A stretch of DNA of 64,000 nt from Lunularia cruciata (GCA_948567375.1 OX419755.1:38941001-39005000); one strand, 5' to 3'; shown: positions 46,180 to 57,480, numbered from the stretch's first letter. A program made the numbers and translations. The notes: a model not told the origin generated them from the letters alone.

Positions 46180-46992
46180 TCAAACATGCTTTTTGTTGAT
46201 CTCAAACTCCTCATGCATGAGATCTCCACTCTGCAAAATTGACCCTGCCTCATATGTCACTCAAATCTCCCAACCAGTATGTGACAACCCTCTGAAATTT
46301 TTCCCACTTGATCATAACTCTAGAGCGTCCCTCCTTGCAAAATTGCAGATTTTTTCATCTAGCCATTTGGCCTCGACACCTTTCTATTCAGCACACATAT
46401 TTCAGATTTGGTCTGAAAACCACACCCCCTCACTTTAAAAACTCATAACTCCCTCCGCAAGAACAATCTCTCTCTAATTTTTGGGGCAGCAGGTAAGATA
46501 AAATGCATTGAATTTTTTTTGAAATTTTGAGGACAATTCACTTAAAATTGAAGAAATGGCAAACTCTATACAATTTTCCAAAGAGCATGTAGTTGCGGGA
46601 GCACTTTACCCTATCAACTTTCAAATTTTCTAGCCTAGTGCGCATAATAGCTCTCAAAATAATTTCAAGTGTAATAACTGAAAGATAACCCAAGCTATCA
46701 TGTGTAGAAATTTCAAATCTAGATCTCAAACTTGAGATTTTGCCCAAAATCACCTTAATCTCCAAAATCTACAATCCATCTCACACAATCTCTCCAATTC
46801 CTCATGTGTACAAGATGTACAAAATCACCTCAAAGACATCAAAATGAACTATAGGGTATACAAATGGATTTTGGTTCTCTAACATAAGTTCAACCCTCTC
46901 CTCTCCTAATGTTCTCTCCATGTGATCTCTCATAGCCTCCTTCTGCCTAATGTAGAATTGAACGTGGAACATTATCTTGCCTTTTAGAGAGG
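46180..46992 (-). other. A2 untranslated leader
   Basis: Aligns with the A1 leader. No frame is conserved in both copies. Confidence 0.6.
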
Positions 46993-47009
46993 TCCCGACA
47001 ACGGAACCA
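46993..47009 (-). other. A2 primer-binding site, tRNA-Asp-like
   Basis: Minus strand TGGTTCCGTTGTCGGGA, four bases after the LTR end. It differs from TGGCGCCGTTGCCGGGA at three positions, two of them C-to-T. Confidence 0.65.
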
Positions 47010-47013
47010 AAAA

Positions 47014-47702
47014 TGTGAGGCGGCCTGTCTCTCACTAAGGATGAACCTCTGATGGCTATTATGGTAGCACACCATGGACTAAGAAGGCAAGGAACCCCAA
47101 CTCCATCATACTCCTTCAAGGCTAACACTCCAAGACTCAAGACATTGCTCACTAGAGAACTCAATGAGAGAGAGATATTTGCAAATGAAAGGATGATGAG
47201 TACCTCTTCACCCCTTGTTTATATACTTGTGAAATAGTTGCGTACCAAAGTTACTAATTACAATAGTAACTCAAGTTACTAGACTAAAAGTCAAGTAAAG
47301 TCAAAAAGTAGAAAGGAATATCCATTCACATAGGCATATTCTTGTGCTTGTGGTCTTATCTTGACCCAACCACTAAGTCAAGGATTCCTTCACATGGGTT
47401 ATCCTTGGACTATAGAAGAATCCAAAACAAAAAGGCTTGCAGGCCCAAGAGTTCTCAACTCTTTCCTCAAAGCCAAACACCTAGGAATAATACCAAGTCA
47501 ACACACTAGAATCCACAATAATGGTGCTCATCTTTTCTACTTACTCTAAAGTAAGGTCCTCCACTATCTTAGCTATGACTAACTTTAGCTAATCATGACT
47601 AATGTAGAACCATCCTTTATCTCTATATAAATAATATCTCTCTAGTACTTGTAATACCAAGCTAAATATCACAATACCACACATGCACAAATGGGTGTTA
47701 TA
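47014..47702 (-). repeat. A2 5' LTR
   Basis: 689 bp on the minus strand, starting TATAACACCC (G of TG changed to A) and ending gcctcaca. TATA box at 47218-47225. Confidence 0.93.
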
Positions 47703-48850
47703 GTACCTGCCCTTACTTTGATATAACCATCGCTACTTGGATTGAGCAATTGGAGCAGAGATTGGCTAGCATGGCCATAGCTCAAAGGAGATCAAATTTG
47801 GGTGTTGAGGCTTTCACCTTATATGTGGGTGATAGAGACATCTTAGACTTCATGTGCGGAGCAACACAAGTGGATGCATTGCCGTAATGGCTAGGAATGT
47901 AGTATGTGCTCCAAAGCCTAGAGCAGCATTAGTGGAGTTGGATCCACAGAGAGGAGAGACTGGTTTGCAAGTTAGACTTCCCCAATTTTTACACTCTTTA
48001 AGGTACTACAGACGACATCCATACCTCATAAATGTCCTAGTGCAGGTGTGGTAGGTGGTGATGGGGTGCATGATGGACAACCTACTGGTCAGCCACCTGC
48101 TACTACATAAATTGAGTCTAGTAGGATGTTAGAGGCAGCTCAATTGATTATACGCTTCCATTATTCTCAACCAATGACATGTTTACATAGGAGTTGACAA
48201 AACCACAATGTTGTGATTGGCTACCACACTTTGTGAGAGTAGTGATAATCAGGTCCCTACTATTAGAGAAAAGGTGGTTGATAGTGCTACTGACTTGGTT
48301 GAGGAGCATGGGATCCACTCAACATCTAATGGTTTATGGTAGGTAACAATGGCTAGATTGGAGGAGTTACCAACTAGACCGGCCTTTGAGTGAGCACAGT
48401 TTACACCAAGAATTATCCTATTGGATAACCAAAGGAGTAATTTTTTTGGTTGGACCTTCAAGGAAGCTCTATACACCATAGAAGGGTCTCACTAGACTCT
48501 AGTGCATAGGCCCTTATGTTACAGAAGGTTACAATTATTGGTATGGAGTTGTAGAAGACCAATGTGGAGAGGTGTCCATTTGAAATCCAGACATCACTAG
48601 GGAGTAGTTATACACTATGCATCACATATGGAGAGCTTGTTGTTTAGATTCAACCCAATCATCCAATTGATAACTTTGTGGTGAGAGTTCAGGGCATTGC
48701 AATTGTAGTTGAGTCATATGATGTGTTAGTTGGGGAAGTAGTGTTGTAACATGGGTTTCAACATTGACTATTGGGAAGAGACAACCTCCTATAGACTAGG
48801 TTGACAGTCAGGTGAGGGACAAGTATGTCGCCTACTAGTATACTTTAGTA
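47703..48850 (+). pseudogene. C gag-protease region, right part
   Basis: Directly after A2 the plus strand reads ATWIEQLEQRLASMAIAQRR and EAFTLYVGDRDILDFM in one frame, the kind of sequence seen before the nucleocapsid of plant gypsy gag. A region near 48640-48720 may be protease (VIDPIIQL-like, then SYDVLVGE) but is too broken to claim. No zinc knuckle was found. Confidence 0.4.
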
Positions 48851-50780
48851 GTGGCAGTCTTGGCTCACTATAGTTAGGGACCATGGCAACATCAGCTTCA
48901 GCTTTTAGTGGTTTTGTTACTTGGCCTGGTGACTTATTGGAGGGAAATGCTCATACAAAGGATACTATAGTACAAGAGGATATCACTCGGATTTGGAGTA
49001 TAAGGGAGATTGTTCCATCCACCTTTGATGTTCCATTTTTTAGTCCAAAGGAGGCATTGCAACAACATGCATATCATTTGGTGCAATAGGCTTGGAGTGG
49101 AGCCTTTGTACCACCAGGAGACCAATGTAAGGATGAGCCTCCAACGTTGATTACCTTGATACCTTTGGATACCACACTCATTGCTTGGTAGTATCTAGTA
49201 GAGGGAGTATGTCTATTGGAGTTGTTTGGTGTGATTAGCACTAAACTAGCTATGGTACTATATGCAAGTATACGAGTACAAAGATAATTGTATGTGGAGA
49301 AAGGTAAGACTGCTAGGTGAGTCACTCTACATCATGTAGAACACTTGGCCTATTGGTATCTTAGGTTATTACCGATGTCAATAGTCAAGGGTTACTAGAA
49401 GACCGTACTTATAGATATTTCCTTGTTGGGGATGCATTTCTGGATGGTCATGTTAGGGACCTATGTAACCAAGGTTTGGGTCTTTGGGATTCTCATTTTG
49501 GTGTGTTTTGGGAGATGTTATATATATTATGACATCTCTACATTCATAAGTCCATTTCTCTAGCTTACATTTTAGAAAACATCTCTTTGATTCTTGCACC
49601 CAAGTAATGGCAAGTACACATCAGGTCCATTCTTGGATAGGACCTACCATGTTGTTGGATGTAGCCAAAGTGGGATCACAAGCTCATTTTCTTTGTCTTT
49701 GGTAGACAAACCTCTTACCCATAGAGGTTCTACAATGTGCTTATTACAAGATTCAACAACTAGACCACATCATTGTTGATGACATCTTGGATGTTGGGAA
49801 TTAGTCTTAGACGGTAGTAGTGGCTAATAGATCACCTGTGGCAATGGTGAACCTAGTTGGATAACCCCCAAGCTGCTTTTCTTACACTTATGAGTTTCCT
49901 AAGCTTCTATGCTTTTTGAGAGGGAGGTCTTGGACTTGTTTGGGACTCATAGTTACAATAGTTGATGGAGCCCAACACCAATGAGAGAGAGCGGGTGATG
50001 GGTTATTTCACTAGTATTACCACTTCTCCAATAGTGTTAGAGGCATCTAGGTATTAGGTCAAGCTATGGACCTGAATTGATTGACTTGGATTATGAGCCT
50101 TGGCTTGGTAGAGCAACATAAGATGTCCTTGATAGGCATCACCACTCAGACTCAGACACTTGTCGGCTTTGTGCCTATTGAGATGATTCAAGCACATGCT
50201 GGGGGCAATGGACCAAGTGGATAGGGTACTCTTGGGACACAACCAATGGCTACCAGGGAGAGTGGTTTACTTGGAGTCCATCAAGGCGAGCATGGTCTAC
50301 TTAGATTACACCTTTGGTCTACTTTGGATGCAACTAGAGGACGTAGGAGCTTGTAGCCAGATCGGAAGGAGTTTTCCACACTAAGGTTGGGACCTCTAGT
50401 GGTTAGAAAATGACACTATTGCTCCCAAGGGCCCAATGTAGCAACCAATCAGTATATCATCCACTCCTACAAAAGTTACAAAGGATACTTGGGATCCAAA
50501 TCTTGGACCTAAGCTTACAAGAGGGGAAAGACGGAGGGTTTGGAGGTTCTTGAGGAGCTACACAAGTTGATTGCTTTTAGTATGAAGGATAGGGTGATCT
50601 TAAAGGACCTAGTTTTTGGATTGATCTGAGTAGTGATACACCAATTTTCATATGTCCCTAGTGATATAGTGACATGGAGAGAGCATTGATTTAGAGCCAA
50701 AGTATAGACTTTTTTGAAGCTAGTTTGGTGTGGATTTCACATGGAGAGTACGCATCAGCTATAGTGATTCCAACCAAGAA
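48851..50780 (+). other. C pol linker, unresolved
   Basis: About 1.9 kb of C between the gag-like part and the reverse transcriptase. Short open frames (for example 48883-49089 and 49594-49779) do not show conserved motifs. Confidence 0.35.
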
Positions 50781-50799
50781 TGATATGCATAGCAACTAC

Positions 50800-51480
50800 A
50801 TAGATAGGTAAATGTGTGGAGATTATTGTCCTATCAATTGATAAACTAGGGCTGATCGGTATGCCATGCCTACACTAGAGGAGATATTTGATGCAATTGG
50901 GCATGCAAAGGTCTTTAGTACTTTGGATCAACAAGCAAGATATCATCAATTGCCAATCAAGGAGGAGGATAAGTCCAAGATAACATTTGGAGCTATCTAT
51001 CCTCATGGTAAGGATGTGTTATATTAATGGAGGTTCTTACCATTTGGGTTAAAGAATGCTCTTGCTAAGTTCCAAAGAAGTCATGGACAAGACCCTAGTT
51101 GGATTGGATTTTGCTTGGTGAAATATTGATGACATTTTTTTTTGTAGCACTACTATGGAGGAGCAAGAGAGACATTTGTTGGAGGTGTTTGAGAGGTTGA
51201 GATCTCATGGTCTCAAATTATATCTTAGGATATGTAGATTCTTCCACAAGTAGGTTGAGTATTTGGCTCATACTATCTACCCTAGAGGACTTGGTGTTTA
51301 GTAGACCAAGGTGGAGGGTATTGCATGTATTCCTTAGCCTACGAATGTGAGCAAAGTGCAAGCATTCCTTAGGTTGGTAAACTTCTATTGCCAATATATT
51401 AGAGAATTTAGTACCATTTCCCAAGGCCTTGACAAAGCTGACCAAGCTTACATAAGAGTGATGCTGTGGAGATGAGCACA
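50800..51480 (+). pseudogene. C reverse transcriptase
   Basis: CGDYCPIN, then MPTLEEIFDAIGHAKVFSTL with DQQARYHQLPIKEEDKSKIT, FLPFGLKNALAKFQRS, NIDDIFFCSTTMEEQERHLL (the YXDD box as NIDD, about 51122-51136) and LRSHGLKLYLRICRFFHK with VEYLAHTIYPRGLGV. It is one recognisable domain split by several stops and at least two frameshifts. The sequence type differs from A and B, so C is a separate lineage. Confidence 0.88.
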
Positions 51481-51559
51481 AGAGAGCTTTTGTAGAGCAT
51501 AGGGAGAGGTTGACATTTGCCCCATTCTAAGAAGACCAATCAAAGGATAGCCATTTCAG

Positions 51560-51960
51560 GTTCACACGGATTGGAGTATGTTGGGGCTTGGAGCAATGCT
51601 CACCAAGCATGACTTTGAGTGGAAGGAGTTTTTGGTGGCCTATGTTAGTTGCTCCAACAATTCAGCGGAGGTGAAGTATATTTCATATGTAGGAGAGTGC
51701 TTGGTAGTAATATGGGTAGAAGCACATTTTTTATGTTATCTATTTGGTAACCCTTTACTCTCATCACTGATCATCAGCAATTGAGCTGGTTGATGGAGTC
51801 CAATAAGCTTTCAAGGAAGCTTGCACAATGGGCTTTGATTTAAAGGAGTATGATTTCAAAGTTATTCACAGACCTGGAGTGATGTACCACAATGCAGATG
51901 GGTTGTGTAGAAACCCATGTCCTAGCTAGCAGGATCATACCCAAGCACGTTGGCATGGTG
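51560..51960 (+). pseudogene. C RNase H remnant
   Basis: The end of the domain is clear: LVDGVQ-type region, GFDLKEYDFKVIHRPGVMYH and NADGLCRNPCPS (about 51780-51925), matching the usual LQEYDF-V-HRPG-N-DALSR end. The first Asp region is unreadable. Confidence 0.8.
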
Positions 51961-52239
51961 AGACAAATGAGGAGATAGTGCTAAGTTGGAATGCATCTAC
52001 CTTTCTTTGTATATTTTCTAAGGCTTTGGTGGTATTGCTCTCAACATATACATGAGGAGTTATTGAGGTCACAAATCCAAAGAGTGGAGAGAGTGGTATA
52101 GTTCAACAAGACATTCATCACGATGTCTCAATGATGGACTATTTTTGTACTAGTGTTTTGGGTGACATAATTGCGACCAAGGAAAGAGACTGTGTTGGTC
52201 AGTGAGCCAAATGGTTCAGTTGGAAGGTAGACACCTTAT

Positions 52240-53220
52240 TTGTGTATAGGAGGATAGTACAGCACGAGTAGTACCACTTCCATCTCAAAGATCACAGTTG
52301 GTCCGTCATGCTCATGAGAAGCTAGGACATTTTGGAGTAAACCATACGTATAGCTTACTCTTGATTCATTATTGGTAGTGCGGTATGTAGACCAATATAT
52401 AGTAGTTTGTTGCTAGATTTGTGGTTTGTGACCAAGTTAGAGGATCATTTAATGCTCATATGCCATAGTTACACCCATTACTATCATGGGGTTGGGCTAC
52501 CATTGGAATTTGGACTTTGTTTGACCTTTACCATTGATTTTGAGACATCCTTGGTACATTTTTGTGATGGTGGAGCACTTCTCTAATTAGATTGAGTTGG
52601 CGGCACCTTTTAACAAGTCCAATGAATGGACGGCTTACTCATTCTTGGATTGGATTATTAGTCATTTTGGTGCACTAGTTGAGGTTTTGACTGATCAAGG
52701 GACATAATTCTTGGGGGAGTTTTAGGTCTTGTGTGACAAAGCTTTGATTGATCATTGTACTACCTCTTGAGATCACCTTAAGGCAGATGGCTTAAAAAAG
52801 AGAGTGGTGTAAATGATGAAGAGAGGATTGCAAAAGTATGGTTCACAAAGATGCCACTTAGGAGATTGGGATCTCAAGTTACCTTGGTTGGCCATGGGCT
52901 ATTCATTCAACCAGTAAGCCTCCTTAGCATCCTTCTCTCCTTGATTTCTACTCTATGGACAAGATCTAGATTTACTTGCAACCATTCATTGAGATGTTGT
53001 TGTAGTTTTGGACTTGGATAATCCAAATGTATCGATGAGTGCATGTTCTCAACATGCAAAGATCTTTTGGAGAGTGATGCCGATGGCCTTTGAGAATTTT
53101 TCAATTGCTCAGCATAGGGATACCTTGTGCTATGCTACCATTTGCGGAGGAGGTTATAGACCCTCAATCCATTGATTTCATCCAATTGATTATGTATATC
53201 TATAGTAGACTACACCGATG
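52240..53220 (+). pseudogene. C integrase remnant
   Basis: The zinc-binding module reads VRHAHEKLGHFGVNHTYSLL (52301-52360) with a decayed C pair FVVCDQVRGSF (about 52420-52450). Core fragments follow: FVMVEHFS-like text, GALVEVLTDQG (second Asp, about 52673-52702) and pieces up to the end of coding near 53200. 53221-53690 has no clear frame. Confidence 0.75.
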
Positions 53221-53697
53221 ATACTTGATGGTTCTACATGCTGCACTATCTTGAGAGTATGTGAGGTTTTGCCATCTGGAGTCCTCGTGTTAGAAGGACA
53301 TGATGGTGTTTCTTGGAAAGATCATATGTATAATGCCACCTCCCAAAAATTGATGGTACTATGGACCCAAGCTTGGCACTTGTACTTGTAGGCTTGAGGT
53401 GAATGTTATGCGGCTCTTCTAGTGGAGTTGCTACCATGTAAGTTTGTGAGAGTTGTTTGAGAGGATAGCATATGACATGTATGACTCTTCCCCTCATGAT
53501 GGTTCCTCAAGGATAATGGTTATTCCTAGATGTACTTGACCTACATCTAGTTCATCCGCTATATGGTATAGATTGTAACTAGACGACTAACAATGGGGCT
53601 TGATAGCACACGGCTTCCTTATATTTGGCCTACCATAGGGTATACCATATACTAGAGTAGATGGCTATCAAGAGCTAGAGGAACCTAACTGCCAGCT

Positions 53698-53707
53698 AGA
53701 GGGGAAA
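53698..53707 (+). other. C polypurine-tract-like run
   Basis: agaggggaaa, followed after one t by TGTACTAC. It would mark an LTR start at 53709, in conflict with the boundary 53816 suggested by the termini. Confidence 0.5.
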
Positions 53708-53708
53708 T

Positions 53709-53813
53709 TGTACTACTTTAGAGTTGATGTATGACTTATGTGTGAATTGTGCTTTTATAGTGTGTGATGTTGATAATGATGTATGTTTTGTAACTATGTA
53801 TATACATACAATA
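53709..53813 (+). repeat. extra copy of the C LTR end segment (S')
   Basis: About 85-105 bp (actttagagttgatgtatga to catacaata) resembling 54253-54337, the last part of the 3' LTR. Two bases (at) separate it from the LTR body start TGTTATACC at 53816. Confidence 0.75.
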
Positions 53814-53815
53814 AT

Positions 53816-54337
53816 TGTTATACCATTTGTAGCATCACACCTAGATTTCTCAGACTCTGGAGTAGTAGTGTTGGTAGTCAAAAGTATTTTGGTAGTTACT
53901 CATAGACTACTTGTTGATGGTCAATTTAATGTTTGGGGTATTGACTACATGGTATGGCCAATCGTCACTTGCACCATTTGCACCTTTGAGGTGCCATCAA
54001 CAAGACCTTTAGGGTTGTAAACCAAGGAATGTACTTTCAAAGTGCAATTCCAAAGAGCTCATTTCTCTAATATTGAGCCTCTGAATTCTTGGCTATGGTG
54101 GACAGAGGCCAACAAGCATCACTTGGATTCTCTTAGCTAGGGTGGGTGTGGCTTGATTGTAATTAGTGCCCAGTTAGTGGCAAATTATTGAATGATAGAT
54201 CAAGTGTTGATCTGATTGAGTGGAATTTGAGTTGTGCAAACAAACTGATTATTGTGGCACTTTAGAGTCAATGTATGACTTATGTGTGAGATGTTGAAAA
54301 TGATGTATGTTGTGTAGCAATGTATATACGCACAATA
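53816..54337 (+). repeat. C 3' LTR
   Basis: 522 bp, TGTTATACC to CGCACAATA. The body matches 36721-37155; the end segment 54253-54337 matches S' at 53709-53813. Confidence 0.8.
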
Positions 54338-54341
54338 TACT

Positions 54342-54720
54342 TCCACTAGTGAAATTTGCTTACAATAATTTAATGCATGCATCCACACAAGTCACAATAT
54401 GCTTCCTCATGTATGGAGAGTGTCCTTCCATGCCTTTGACCTTGATCTACTTGGTGGCTACCAAGGTTAACATTATCAACACTTTTGTTTTTTGAATCCA
54501 ACAAGGTGTGGAGAACACCAAGCACAAGTTATAGATTGCCCAAAATTGATAGAAATACTATGCAAATGCACATCATTTGCACATGGAATTAAAAGTTGGA
54601 GATCAAGTCTAGTTGTCCACAACCAACCTCACTTGAGTTGGCCTTCATAAGCTTAAACCTTGTTTTATTAGGCCTTTTCCCATCCTTTGTCAAATTGGCA
54701 CAATAACCTATCACCTTGAG
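54342..54720 (+). pseudogene. B3 integrase, right part
   Basis: Resumes after C: ...PLVKFAYNNLMHASTQVT, then FLMYGECPSMPLTLIYLVAT, NIINTFVF and a broken C-terminus. It matches B1 24345-24720 position for position, in frame with the left part up to 36720 once C and one tact are removed. Confidence 0.85.
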
Positions 54721-55053
54721 CTACCACCACACATGTAGATCTAGCCAATGTCCCATGTTTCCTTACTATGCATATATGCATTCTAACTGCTCCACTTTTC
54801 TTCCATACAAGAAGTAAGACCTTGTTCAACACTCATTGATGGCACAAAGGAATATGAAGTCAAATGTATTCTCCAAAAACACATCCATGATACCTACCAT
54901 CCGTGTGTGGAATATCTTATACATTAGAAAGGGTACCTATTGTTTGAGCAACATGGGAGCCAAAAGCCAACTTGACTCATGCATCAATGTTAGTGCAATC
55001 TCTTAAGCAACAGCTTTGCAATGAGAACATTGTGTCTTAAAAGGAATGAGGTT
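54721..55053 (+). other. B3 3' untranslated region and polypurine tract
   Basis: No frame was seen. aaaaggaatgagg (55039-55051) directly before the LTR start TATAATC is the likely polypurine tract. Confidence 0.6.
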
Positions 55054-55633
55054 TATAATCTTATAGCTAGACATATTATCAAGAGATGGAAATTGGCTTG
55101 GTAAAATCTCAAAGAACTTTATGTATATTGGACTAAGTAGATCAGATAGAGGTGTCACCAAAAGATTACTTCTACTAATAGGGAAAGAATTGAAACTTTA
55201 GAGTCAATTTTGGAGGTCTAAATGGATGAATTAAGCCCAAAAATAGAAATATTCTTGTCTTTTGGGAAAAAAACTTGCCTTCTCTCCCCCTTTTTCATCT
55301 CATTGAGAGCTTTCTTATGGTACCTCATCCATATAATTTTGAGCTTTCTACAAGAAGATTTGCTAAATGGTCCCTCCAATCAAACTTGTTTGACCAATCA
55401 AATAGTACAAGAATCAACATATCACCCATCCATGCAACTAATCCAAGAGTGGAGCTTGGACATCACACCAGTCCATATATCTGATCTAAGAGTGGAGGTT
55501 CCTTTGAGTGGATCCTCTTTACTAAATAATAAGCACAAGGTTCTTCTTTGGGGCATCAAAGAATTGAGTGTTGTAGCTTTTTGTTTCTTCTCTTGTGTTT
55601 CTCTAAGGGTTCTCTTGTCCTTGGAATATTACA
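55054..55633 (+). repeat. B3 3' LTR
   Basis: 580 bp, tataatcttatagctagac to ggaatattaca, followed by the ACCAT duplication. Diverged from the 5' LTR by many substitutions and indels. Confidence 0.88.
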
Positions 55634-55638
55634 ACCAT

Positions 55639-55830
55639 TTGCAAATCTAAGGTCATGATCTTGGAGTTCTCCATTTAACTCCAAATTCTTTACATTTCTT
55701 CATCCTTGGTTTGTAGTGTGTCTTTCTCCCTAAGTTCCCTTTGCATTTGCTCCAATCAGAGTGCTTTCAACTCCCCTTGCAATCTTTTGGCCTCTCCTTC
55801 ACTCTAACTTCTATGCACTACAAGGAAGAT
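55639..55830 (-). pseudogene. H: coiled-coil coding remnant, right part
   Basis: The minus strand reads GEAKRLQGELKAL (TGA) LEQMQRELREKDTLQTKDEE, then two further stops, and enters the B3 insertion point in the frame that continues at 32721. This is the N-terminal side of H. Confidence 0.5.
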
Positions 55831-56660
55831 ATTCTACTTTTTATTTTGTGGTTCTTCTAAACCAATATATTCTTGGATTTTTCTTTATAAAAGCTCTTAG
55901 CTTTGACCGCTTCCTTCTTGGTGCGGTATTCTTTTGCCTTTTGAGTATAGAATTTCTATATGCATGCTATACACCAAGCTAGTGCAATCCATGATCTTTG
56001 GGCACTTCTTTCGATGTCATTGGGAAAAGAATCTACATGTTACATTAGTGCTATTTATTGTGGTAGGTAAACTAGTAGAAAATTATGTAGATTTAGTTAA
56101 AATGCTAGTTGTAGGTAATAAATTTTGGATTCTAATAGTGAACTTAAGTATTTGCTGAAACTAGAACTCGTTAGTTTGCTATGTTGATATGATCTAGAGT
56201 ACCATATCAAGGAATCTAACAATGCTACCATGGTGGGTGGAGGGGTTTATGATCTTGTATGATATTCTCTTGTTATTAGAATATGAGTTGTATGGGTGTA
56301 CAATGAGCAAATAATTATTTTTCATTGTCAATCATAGGGACTTCCTAGCGGAGGCCTCTATAAAGAGGCTGATCTGGAATACCAAGCAGCAGTTAAAACA
56401 ACATGGATCAAGTGAAGGCACGATGGATGCTATGAATCCTATTTCAAAAAGGACAAGAAGGAAAGTGCGCCCCATGAGTTTCCATGGGAGGAATAGAGGG
56501 ATTCCAAAAATGACAATTTTGGGGGATCAAATTTTTTACAGAATTTAGAGCTTGTGAGTGATCAAGGGAAGGAGAGACTACTCTTAATAGGGACAAAAAA
56601 ATTCAGCTGAATAGACAACCAAATCCAAATTATGTAGAGAGTAGATCGGCATTTTTTGAG
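55831..56660. other. unassigned intergenic DNA
   Basis: No repeat boundary or conserved frame recognised. The strand becomes purine-rich towards the minisatellite that follows. Confidence 0.4.
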
Positions 56661-57480
56661 AAGAAAGAGTACAAGAAAGCAAGAGAAGGAATCAAAAGGA
56701 AGAGAGAGAATTGAAGGAAGGAATAGAGTAAAGGAGGTTTTTGAGGAATTGAAAGTGCAGTATAAAGAGAAAGCCATCAAGAGACAAGACAAGAAATGAG
56801 AAAGGAGGTTTATTTTGAGGAATCAAAGGAAAGAATAGAGGAAAGGGGTTTTTTGAGGAATCAAAAGTGCAGTAGAGAGAATAAACCAACAAGAGAGAGA
56901 ACAAGAACCAAGAAATTAGGTTTTGGAGGAATCAAAGGAAGGAGCATATGGAAGGGGTTTTGAGGAAAAAAAATTGTAGCAAAGGGAGGAAACCATCAAG
57001 TGAGAGAGGACATGAAACAAGAAAGGAAGTTTTTGAGGAATCAAAGGAAGGAACAAAGGAAAGGGGTTTTGAGGAATCAAAAGTGAAGCAGAGAGAGGGA
57101 ACCATCAAGAGAGAAGACATGAAACAAGAAATAATTTTTTTGAGGAATTGAAGGGAGATAGGGAGAAGAAACAAAGGAAGCCAAGGAGAAGAAAAAAAGG
57201 AAGGCTGGTAGAGGAATCAAAGGAAGGAATAGAGAAAAAGGAGGTTTTCAAGAAATCAAAAGAAACATAAGAGAAAGGAATTGCAAGGCAAAGAGAGGCA
57301 AAAACATGAAAATAGGTGAAAGGAATTAAGGGTAGAGAGAATCAAGAGAAAAGGAATTGAAAGGCATAGAGAGGAGAAAAAGGAAATTAGGAGAAAGGAA
57401 CCAAAAAAACATAGAGAGGAAACAAAAAAAGAGAAACTCAAGAGAGAGAGGAATCAAAAGGCTGGGAGAAAGAGGGACAA
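56660..57480. repeat. purine-rich minisatellite, period about 110 bp
   Basis: Units start at about 56709, 56821, 56930, 57039 and 57147 (each begins aatcaaaggaagga or aattgaagg and contains ggttttgaggaatc and aaccatcaagagagaga). A shortened unit starts at about 57215. The plus strand is overwhelmingly A/G. Long open frames on the complementary strand (Phe/Ser/Leu-rich) are by-products. Confidence 0.88.

Larger units (their letters stand above)
40382..47702 (-). mobile_element. A2: family A element on the minus strand, nested in C
   Basis: 5' LTR 47014-47702 and a truncated 3' LTR 40382-40790 lie on the minus strand. The internal order matches A1: primer site, accessory ORF, gag, protease, reverse transcriptase, RNase H, integrase. 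About 415 bp are missing at 40790/40791 relative to A1. The outer flanks (gtacc after 47702; agag before 40382) show no target-site duplication, so one end has been altered. Removal rejoins the two C segments. It is broken by stops, but less so than the B copies. Confidence 0.93.
36721..54337 (+). mobile_element. C: Ty3/gypsy element nested in B3, itself interrupted
   Basis: It starts TGTTGTGCG (36721) and ends CGCACAATA (54337), which are inverted copies with one mismatch. The 4-bp sequence tact flanks it at 36717-36720 and 54338-54341. Removing it restores the B3 integrase sequence without a gap. C contains gag-like sequence, reverse transcriptase, RNase H and integrase on the plus strand, all decayed. 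Two later insertions lie in it: solo LTR B4 (38307-39048) and element A2 (40382-47702). Confidence 0.85.
32722..55633 (+). mobile_element. B3: family B element, interrupted by element C
   Basis: 5' LTR 32722-33294 and 3' LTR 55054-55633 start TGTAAT/TATAAT and end ttaca. The 5 bases ACCAT stand outside both ends (32717-32721 and 55634-55638), an exact target-site duplication almost 23 kb apart. B3 internal sequence is 33295-36720 and 54342-55053; everything between belongs to C and its passengers. Internally it has a primer site, leader, gag, a deletion removing protease and most of the reverse transcriptase, RNase H, and an integrase split at the C insertion point. Confidence 0.9.

Noticed and set aside
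36721-54337. Insertion of C as a circularly permuted molecule opened inside the LTR
   Set aside because: The polypurine-like run at 53698 suggested it, but the inverted termini and the matching tact flanks fit an ordinary integrase insertion; the S duplication is kept as a separate finding.
56562-57174. Several minus-strand Phe/Leu/Ser-rich open frames
   Set aside because: By-products of the purine-rich minisatellite; they repeat with its period and have no start context.
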